Origin: a virus
Direction: 5' to 3' (one strand)
Virus record (IMG/VR): IMGVR_UViG_3300043777_000039
Coordinates: 1-28,195 of that record
DNA: 28,195 bases
Part shown: positions 22,986-28,195 of the stretch, piece after piece
Numbering within the stretch: the first letter of the stretch is position 1
How the letters are laid out: each line of letters starts with the position of its first letter
Made by a program: the position numbers and the translations under genes
The notes under the pieces: generated by a model
Seen by the model: the letters and a program-made list of their open reading frames with translations, nothing else
What the model was told of the DNA's origin: nothing
The model's database searches: none

Positions 22986-24369
22986 TGTGTGACCTCCTCT
23001 TTAATCGGTCCAGCACGATTGCCACGACCGATGTTTTCTGGTATATCGCATCTATGATGTCAGTGTCAATAGAGTTTTTTGCCATCAGGAGATATATTTT
23101 CACTGCATGTTTTTGACCACGCCGATGCAGGCGGGAGATGATTTGATCGAAGTCGATGAATGAAAATGTGGTAGAATAAACAATGAGTTGGCGAGCCCGG
23201 AACAAATCCACTGACACCCCGCCGGTGCGGGTTTGACACACCAGCACATCGATCTCCCCATTCTGAAATCGGCGGTTGAGGTCGGCGCGGACCTGCGATT
23301 TGTCGCGGCGATCCCCTGTGGCCCCGGTCAGGGTTTCGACGCGGCGGAACCGTCGCTTCATCTCCGCCTCGACGACGGCGATCTCGGGTTTGTATCGGCA
23401 GAAGATGACGAACGGCGGGCGCACCTTGCCCGCTTCGATGACGCGGCGCAATCGGCGCAACTTGGCATCACCGCACGGGATCACTTCCTTGTCGATGGTG
23501 GTGACGAAACCACCGGTGATCTGCTGGAGTCTGACGAGGTTGACGACCTTGAGCTGCGACATGACCATGCGGCCATGCATCTCGGTCACCATGTCGCGCT
23601 CGAGCTCCCGGTATACGCGGCCCTGGTCGCCCCACATGTCGAAGTATTCGGGGATGATCTCGTAGGGCTTAAGTTTCAACACATCCTTGGTTACCCGCAG
23701 GCAGTAGGGTTTGATGGCCCGCAGGAACTGATTGAGCTTGGTCCGGCGGAACTCGCGCTTCTTGCCCATCCATCCAGCATGGCGCAGGTATTCATCGTCG
23801 AAGTCGGCCCACCGGTCGCCCAGGGCGGACGGCTCGATGAAGCGCATCTGAGCCCACACGTCGATGGGCGACTGTTCGATGGGGGTTCCGCTCAGGGCGA
23901 GTCTCTTTGGTTGCTCGCGCAGGAACCGCGCGGCGCGGCTGAATGACGACGCCCGATCCTTGATGCCCTGCGACTCGTCGATGATGACGATGGACCAGAT
24001 GAAGCGGCGGATCTTGGGATCGAGGGATTTGCGCCGCCGCGACCGCTTGCGGATCGGACCGCCGCGCATTCCCTCCTTGTGCAGGATCAGCAGGCGGGGG
24101 CACGGCAGGAGTTTGAAATCGATCCAGGTGTGGGCGATGGCGACGTGTGGCAGTTCGGTGCGGATGAGATCGGCCCATGTCGAGTCGCGGGATGTCAGGG
24201 GAACCACTAGGAGACCGGAGAACTTGGGGCGCTTGGCCATGCGCTCGATCATGGCCGCCGCGATCCACGTCTTGCCGGTCCCCTGCTCGAAGAACAATCC
24301 GGCTCCATCCAGGGGCCACGCGAACTCGACCGCGTCTTTCTGATAATCGTCGAGCTTGTTCCAGATCAT
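22861..24369 (-). CDS. SNF2-family DNA helicase/ATPase
   Basis: The gene encodes 502 residues from 24369, where ATGA overlaps the upstream gene's stop; longer starts would enter that gene. Motifs: Q-like YQ (9-10), Walker A GTGKT (30-34), motif II DESQ (131-134), motif III SGTP (160-163) and motif VI RLHRRGQ (413-419) preceded by STTFSFIDFDQ. This is the short phage type of SNF2 helicase, a DNA-dependent ATPase acting at replication or recombination forks. The DESQ variant is within known SNF2 diversity. The last 43 residues (from SHNGQEAD) are low-complexity, basic and overlap the next gene; they may be a fortuitous extension. Confidence 0.88.
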   Translation of the reverse strand: MIWNKLDDYQKDAVEFAWPLDGAGLFFEQGTGKTWIAAAMIERMAKRPKFSGLLVVPLTSRDSTWADLIRTELPHVAIAHTWIDFKLLPCPRLLILHKEGMRGGPIRKRSRRRKSLDPKIRRFIWSIVIIDESQGIKDRASSFSRAARFLREQPKRLALSGTPIEQSPIDVWAQMRFIEPSALGDRWADFDDEYLRHAGWMGKKREFRRTKLNQFLRAIKPYCLRVTKDVLKLKPYEIIPEYFDMWGDQGRVYRELERDMVTEMHGRMVMSQLKVVNLVRLQQITGGFVTTIDKEVIPCGDAKLRRLRRVIEAGKVRPPFVIFCRYKPEIAVVEAEMKRRFRRVETLTGATGDRRDKSQVRADLNRRFQNGEIDVLVCQTRTGGVSVDLFRARQLIVYSTTFSFIDFDQIISRLHRRGQKHAVKIYLLMAKNSIDTDIIDAIYQKTSVVAIVLDRLKRRSHNGQEADQAGSRTGRARELSLQRRNPGQGTRPRPRVGARQAA

Positions 24370-24698
24370 TTGATTGTCTTCAGCAGATCGATGGTTAATC
24401 CCGATAGGGTTTTGCAGGCTTCGACGATCTCCTGGTGACCGGCGAGAGCTTCGTCCCATGTCGAGTATCGCCGACACATAAGCTCCTCGTCAGGGTCAAA
24501 TGCCATCGTCTCGAATACTAACGGAGGTCCGCCCATGCCGAACGAATAATCGATGCCTAGGAAGATGGTCGAGATATATACGCCGCCGATTGTATCTTGC
24601 GCCACCACTCTACGGTTGTGCTCAAACGTGAACGACCACCTCTGGATCGAGACGGGTTTGGGATTGTTGTTCTTGTCTAATACATAATATCTGATCAT
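24366..24698 (-). CDS. Conserved phage protein, function unknown
   Basis: The gene encodes 110 residues starting at 24698; an in-frame TGA three codons upstream fixes this start, although the ribosome site is poor. Its central pattern VVAQDTIGGVYISTIFLGIDYSF, then LVFETMAFDP and RRYSTWDEALAGHQ, is a widespread phage type (FETM ... RYSTWxEAxxGH) of unknown role. No catalytic motif is known to me. It is translationally coupled to the helicase. Confidence 0.7.
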   Translation of the reverse strand: MIRYYVLDKNNNPKPVSIQRWSFTFEHNRRVVAQDTIGGVYISTIFLGIDYSFGMGGPPLVFETMAFDPDEELMCRRYSTWDEALAGHQEIVEACKTLSGLTIDLLKTIK

Positions 24699-24717
24699 GG
24701 CATATCATATCACATCT

Positions 24718-25020
24718 TTACCACTTTAGCAACGCTGCGCAAATGAGAGCGATGGCTTGGTCGCCGGTCTCGACGACGCCGACGCATGCGCCCGACCGTT
24801 GCCACAGCTTGAGGACGGCGGACTGCAGGGGCCTTGGGGGTTCGTCGGGTTCCTTCACCTCGAATGCGCAGCACATGCCGCGCACGCACCCGAGGAGATC
24901 GGGTTCCCCCTCTCCCTGGTAGTCGGATACATGGATCTTGATAAAACGAGAGCCGGGGAACCGGCTCTCGATCTTTTCTCGGATGCGCCGTTGTCTTCGG
25001 CTTTCTGGCTTGGTGCTCAC
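24718..25020 (-). CDS. VRR-NUC-type nuclease
   Basis: The gene encodes 100 residues starting with GTG at 25020, which overlaps the upstream stop (GTGA). The PD-(D/E)xK core is visible: GEGEPDLL with Asp41, FEVK with Glu54 and Lys56, and LQ at 65-66, preceded by a basic helix (RRQRRIREKIESRF). This is the usual size and motif order of stand-alone phage VRR-NUC proteins, which likely resolve or cleave branched DNA. The partner may be the SNF2 helicase downstream, a combination often seen in phages. Confidence 0.82.
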   Translation of the reverse strand: MSTKPESRRQRRIREKIESRFPGSRFIKIHVSDYQGEGEPDLLGCVRGMCCAFEVKEPDEPPRPLQSAVLKLWQRSGACVGVVETGDQAIALICAALLKW

Positions 25021-25217
25021 GCTTTTGCCTTCTGTCTGATGAACATGGTGCGTGATCCGTCTTCGTGCATCACAGTGATCAATTGTCCCGTAAGGTGACC
25101 CAGACCGTCCATCTGAAGTTTCATCAATGCCGCATCACGCAACGCGTCGGCGTAATCCTTCATCTCCTCAGCGGTGTGATGCACGCCCCACTTGACGCGT
25201 TGGGGTATGTCAGTCAT
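25017..25217 (-). CDS. Small protein of unknown function in the replication operon
   Basis: The gene encodes 66 residues; start 25217 overlaps the previous stop by 4 bases and the end overlaps the VRR-NUC start by 4. The sequence has a helix (HTAEEMKDYADALRDAALMKLQMDG) and a beta-like end (GQLITVMHEDGSRTMFIRQK). I do not recognise it. The tight overlap on both sides supports that it is a real gene. No DNA-binding or catalytic motif is clear. Confidence 0.65.
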   Translation of the reverse strand: MTDIPQRVKWGVHHTAEEMKDYADALRDAALMKLQMDGLGHLTGQLITVMHEDGSRTMFIRQKAKA

Positions 25218-25921
25218 GCCAACATGTTGGCTGTCTCGAGGGCGTCGATGACGGCGTTGGCTTTGCGGCGCAACGTCTTCGACTCCTCGAGATCGACATC
25301 GAGGTTGTATTTCTCCACGATGTCCTCGAGCTCGGACTCGTTCATCTCGGCGACATCGGCGGAGTCCATCGCCTCGAGTTTATCCTTCTTTCCCCCCCGA
25401 CGCGTGGCGCGCGTGGCGCGGGCGGGCTTCTCCGGCTCTTCACCATTCGCCGCTCCATCCCTGCCGCGCGTGCGACGGGTGGCACGGGTGACCTTCTCCT
25501 TGGGTGCGGGTGCGGCCGCTTCTTCCTCGAGCTCGAAGTAGTCGGACACTCGGGACCGCGCGCTCCCCTGGTAATCCTCATGGGTGACCACCACACCCAG
25601 CTCGGCGTCGATCATCTCATCGAGGTCGATGTCCGTAGCCTTCTTCTTGACCTCGAAACCCATGCACTCCATCATCTGACGCAGGTTCCACAGGGACTGG
25701 TCCGACAGGGACGTGTTGTTATACAGGGTCGTCCCTTCGAATTTCCCCTCGTCCAGGACCTCGAGTTGCCACGCGAGGTATGGTGCCTTGTCCCCCTCCT
25801 TCTCCTCGACGGATACCACCTTGACGGCGTATTCGCCTTCGTCCACAAGTTTCCGATCCTCCGCCTTGCTGAAGTCGACGGTGATGATGCGGCTCTTGCC
25901 TCGTGTTGGTCTACGTGCCAT
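25214..25921 (-). CDS. Single-stranded DNA-binding protein (DUF669 type)
   Basis: The gene encodes 235 residues; ATG 25921 overlaps the upstream TAA by one base. Residues about 10-130 carry the DUF669 pattern: VDEGEYAVKVVSVEEKEGDKA, LAWQLEVLDEGKFEGTTLY, NLRQMMECMGFEV and VVTHEDYQG, compatible with an OB-fold. A basic, Ala/Arg-rich linker (about 136-185, RATRRTRGRDG and RATRRGGKKDK) follows. The C-terminal helix pair (NESELEDIVEKYNLDVDLEES...RRKANAVIDALE) is like a HeH/SAP-type DNA-binding motif. It should protect ssDNA for the adjacent annealing ATPase. Confidence 0.75.
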   Translation of the reverse strand: MARRPTRGKSRIITVDFSKAEDRKLVDEGEYAVKVVSVEEKEGDKAPYLAWQLEVLDEGKFEGTTLYNNTSLSDQSLWNLRQMMECMGFEVKKKATDIDLDEMIDAELGVVVTHEDYQGSARSRVSDYFELEEEAAAPAPKEKVTRATRRTRGRDGAANGEEPEKPARATRATRRGGKKDKLEAMDSADVAEMNESELEDIVEKYNLDVDLEESKTLRRKANAVIDALETANMLA

Positions 25922-26766
25922 TATTCTTCTCCTTCGATGATTGCGATGATCTCATCGTATGTTGGATCTATGATGATGTCCGGAGCATCGACGGACTTGG
26001 GCTTACGTATCTTGGTTATGTAGATCGGATTGGGTCCGACCCTCATGCAGTATTGTATCTTCTCCAGTTTGACTTTCTTTCCCTCCTTTTCCTTGGTGAC
26101 GGTGTGTCGCCTGATGAAGGTGTTGCCGATGACGTATACCGCCGCGTTGAGTACCTTGGCCACCGATGGGCTAAGGGCGGGGCCGACCTCGGGCATCAAT
26201 TCATTCTCCTCGTATTCCTCCTCTTCATCACCGCCCCTGCTGATGCGATCCTGGGCGATGAACACGATGTTCTTGGGCAGATCGCGATACCTGACGATCC
26301 AGGATTTCATCTCCTGGGCCACGTCGCCCCATTCGCGGCGGGTCATGCTACCCCATTGCCCCGCTTGCACGACGTTCTTCTTCTTGCGCCGCAACACTTC
26401 CTCGATGCACAGTTGCTGCACCATCGACAGGGTGTCGATGATGATCGTCTTGTATTTGGCATACTTCTTGGGATCCTCGATGATGTCCCAATAGATTTCC
26501 TCGAATAGCTTCCAATCCTTAACCTGGATGACATCGAGGTTGGGGATGTCCGAGACGGAGTCGGTGCCTCGGTCATTGACATCGATCAGCAGCATGGGCG
26601 CGGGGAACGTCCCGGCCACGGTCGTCTTGCCGGTCCCGGCCCTACCGTAGAAGGCATACGTGCGTGGGTTGACTATGTCGCCCACTGGCGTGATGACTAT
26701 CTCCGGTGGTTCGCTACGGCTCGATACCAATCGGGGGGTCGTAGTGGTCTTCTTCCTCACCAACAT
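25921..26766 (-). CDS. RecA-like ATPase, Sak4-type ssDNA annealing/recombination protein
   Basis: The gene encodes 281 residues from the ATG at 26766, whose AAAGGAG is 10 bases upstream; the ATG at 26775 is only one base from it. Walker A is GRAGTGKTT at 41-49, Walker B IIID at 108-111, and a motif IVFIAQD with following acidic loop (DEEEEYEENE) is present. The short RecA-fold without other domains, next to a DUF669 ssDNA-binding protein, is the typical Sak4 arrangement. It likely promotes strand annealing in phage recombination. The stop overlaps the next gene's start. Confidence 0.78.
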   Translation of the reverse strand: MLVRKKTTTTPRLVSSRSEPPEIVITPVGDIVNPRTYAFYGRAGTGKTTVAGTFPAPMLLIDVNDRGTDSVSDIPNLDVIQVKDWKLFEEIYWDIIEDPKKYAKYKTIIIDTLSMVQQLCIEEVLRRKKKNVVQAGQWGSMTRREWGDVAQEMKSWIVRYRDLPKNIVFIAQDRISRGGDEEEEYEENELMPEVGPALSPSVAKVLNAAVYVIGNTFIRRHTVTKEKEGKKVKLEKIQYCMRVGPNPIYITKIRKPKSVDAPDIIIDPTYDEIIAIIEGEE

Positions 26767-27715
26767 AGAATTCATGCTCCTTTACAAAATCAACGTCTAG
26801 TCCCTGTAGCTCGGCACGGCATAGAGGTTCATAGTCGCACCAGTCGCAATGCAGGGCGATGGTGCGCACAGGCTTGACGCGCGGGTTGTGATCGGCGATC
26901 TCGTGCGCCGAATGAATGAAGTCCTTGTAGATGTCGTCGACCACAGCCTTGGAGATCGGGGTGAACACGCGGCGGTAGTATTCGTCCTGCTGCTCGTCCA
27001 CCATGGCGATCATCTCTTTGTAGTTTTGGGCCTTGAGCTTGTGTTCCTTGAGGAACTCGGCCAGGACGGATGGCAGGGTGACGATCTTGGACCGCGACAT
27101 TTGGCCGCCTTGGGTCATCTTGGGCCATGACGGTGGCTTGGACCGAATGTAGTTCCAGCATGTGCCGTCCAGGTGCTCCCATCCCAGCATATCCACAGCT
27201 CGAATGTATACACCCGACTGGATCGATTTCCACCTGTGGTCCTCGGTCGGTTCGCGGTTGAACGTCTTGTGCTCGATCAACCACCGCAACTTGCGCTTGT
27301 CCTTGAGGCGCGCCATGGCATCGACCTTGCCGGTGAATATGATCCCCGACTCGACCTCGACCTCGAATACGTGCTCGGAATTGCGACCGCCGTGACGGAT
27401 GTAGATGAAGTCTTTTCCTTGCCAATACCTGAGGTAATCGGTGAAGATGTATCGGATGTCCTCGACGATGTTTCCATACAGCTCCTTCTCCTCGTCAAAC
27501 ATGCGGGCGTTGGCGAGGTCGATCATGCCGAGGACCTGGAACGGATCGTCCCCGTCGGCATGCGCCTGCAGCATGGAATGCATGATGCTGCCGAACTGCA
27601 ACGGACGGCGCTTGACCTTGGGTCTCAGCTGAAGATCGTGCTTCAGATGATACCTGAAACGGCATTGCCTCCAATCCTTGATCTTGGATTGGCTAATCCT
27701 TAACTGCTTTTTCAT
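26714..27715 (-). CDS. PD-(D/E)xK exonuclease with Fe-S cluster (Cas4/AddB-like)
   Basis: The gene encodes 333 residues from ATG 27715; a GTG at 27745 would add ten. RISQSKIKDWRQCRFRY opens the fold, H46 follows in FGSIMH, and the catalytic residues are Asp132 (GKVDAM), Glu148 and Lys150 (IEHK). Four cysteines, Cys18, Cys290, Cys293 and Cys299 (CDWCDYEPLC), fit the C...CxxC-x5-C Fe-S site of Cas4 and AddB nucleases. It probably resects 5' or 3' ends for the Sak4/ssDNA-binding pair. The gene overlaps both neighbours (23 and 53 bases). The C-terminus is acidic. Confidence 0.83.
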   Translation of the reverse strand: MKKQLRISQSKIKDWRQCRFRYHLKHDLQLRPKVKRRPLQFGSIMHSMLQAHADGDDPFQVLGMIDLANARMFDEEKELYGNIVEDIRYIFTDYLRYWQGKDFIYIRHGGRNSEHVFEVEVESGIIFTGKVDAMARLKDKRKLRWLIEHKTFNREPTEDHRWKSIQSGVYIRAVDMLGWEHLDGTCWNYIRSKPPSWPKMTQGGQMSRSKIVTLPSVLAEFLKEHKLKAQNYKEMIAMVDEQQDEYYRRVFTPISKAVVDDIYKDFIHSAHEIADHNPRVKPVRTIALHCDWCDYEPLCRAELQGLDVDFVKEHEFYVGEEEDHYDPPIGIEP

Positions 27716-28195
27716 GGCTCGCTTTCCACTTCTCAAGCGATACACCGCGCCCCCACGGACCTATCTTGACCTCGGCTTCCATGGGAACGGTGAATTGGCA
27801 TTGAAACACATTTAGCAATTCTGGGCAACCCGATATTTCCAGAATTCTCTCAGAGATTTCCACCACGCGCGGGCGTATCACGCGCATGAGGATGGAGTCA
27901 TGCACGGTGGCGCATATGCGCATGACGTCTGTGTCATATTCCTTGCGCAATTGCAGGGCAATCATCAGGTTGAGATCGGACGCCAATGACTGCACCGGGG
28001 CGTTGATTGCCTGCCGCCATGCCTCGGCGCGACCGGGGGTGTCGTAGTCGAGCATGGCCTCGGGCAACCGCCGCTTGCGGCCGATCTTAGACGCTACGTA
28101 TCCGTTCATGCGGGCGAACGTGCGCTGGCGCTGGTGCCACTTGGGTAGCCCGGCGTATAACTCGAAATACCCTTGCCAGCTATCTCGGGCCTGGC
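27693..28195 (-). CDS. DNA polymerase, family A (C-terminal part; truncated by window)
   Basis: The frame continues past the window edge, so only about the last 166 residues are present. Conserved polymerase A features are seen: YFELYAGLPKWHQ, GYVASKIGRKRRLP, AINAPVQSLASDLN, then VHDSILMRV (motif C, HDS with the catalytic Asp) and VPMEAEVKIGPWG near the end. This is the palm/fingers region of a Pol I-like phage replicase. An N-terminal 3'-5' exonuclease, if any, lies outside. The gene heads the minus-strand operon as seen here. Confidence 0.9.
   Translation of the reverse strand, partial: QARDSWQGYFELYAGLPKWHQRQRTFARMNGYVASKIGRKRRLPEAMLDYDTPGRAEAWRQAINAPVQSLASDLNLMIALQLRKEYDTDVMRICATVHDSILMRVIRPRVVEISERILEISGCPELLNVFQCQFTVPMEAEVKIGPWGRGVSLEKWKASHEKAVKD

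Noticed and set aside
1-28195. CRISPR array, insertion sequence, integrase or attachment site
   Set aside because: No regularly spaced direct repeats, transposase or integrase motifs, or flanking repeat pairs were seen, so lifestyle cannot be judged from this window.

Overview
This window is part of the genome of a tailed double-stranded DNA phage (or prophage) with a contractile tail and a compact, Pam3-like baseplate. The evidence is a sheath-plus-tube pair, a frameshifted tail chaperone, a tape measure, a hub/Dit/plug/spike/gp25/gpJ series and two fibre or spike genes in canonical order, followed by lysis genes and an oppositely oriented replication block. The host is most likely a Gram-negative bacterium, probably an alphaproteobacterium. 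This is inferred from the fairly high GC content, the short Gly-rich membrane protein type, and the small secreted CPPTGC and Pro-rich proteins, not from a direct marker.

Layout of the plus strand. 1-1215: end of the head-tail joining region (a partial gene, a connector and a neck/tail terminator). 1199-6137: tail sheath, tube, tail assembly chaperone with a -1 slippery site (T TTT TTT), and a tape measure with an embedded lytic domain. 6134-11619: baseplate (hub, Dit-like, plug, spike, gp25-like wedge, gpJ-like wedge, DUF2612-type). 11628-14932: collagen-like S74 tail fibre, two small proteins and a beta-helix tail spike. 14929-19946: a GH24 lysozyme, four small membrane proteins and an M15 peptidase, with a 1140-residue Ig-like/double-propeller protein between the two lytic enzymes. 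20104-20975: two Pro-rich proteins separated by a terminator/anti-terminator-like RNA. Most genes overlap by 1-17 bases or lie within a few bases of each other, so they are probably translated as one late operon.

20976-21363 has no convincing protein gene. It holds a strong terminator, then a promoter with a perfect 14-base palindrome at the expected transcription start, about 220 bases of foldable sequence, and a second terminator. This looks like a free-standing regulated non-coding RNA gene, and I consider it the best candidate here for an undescribed element. A second cluster of strong inverted repeats fills 21712-21961.

Layout of the minus strand, read from 28195 downwards: family A DNA polymerase (cut by the window edge), Cas4/AddB-like Fe-S nuclease, Sak4-like ATPase, DUF669-type ssDNA-binding protein, a small protein, VRR-NUC nuclease, a conserved small protein, SNF2-type helicase, an HTH-like basic protein, a tiny secreted protein, a 75-residue protein, a zinc-ribbon protein and a 115-residue protein. 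Together these are a replication/recombination operon followed by small accessory genes. The two transcription units converge at about 21360. Function calls rest on reading motifs and gene order; no database search was run.
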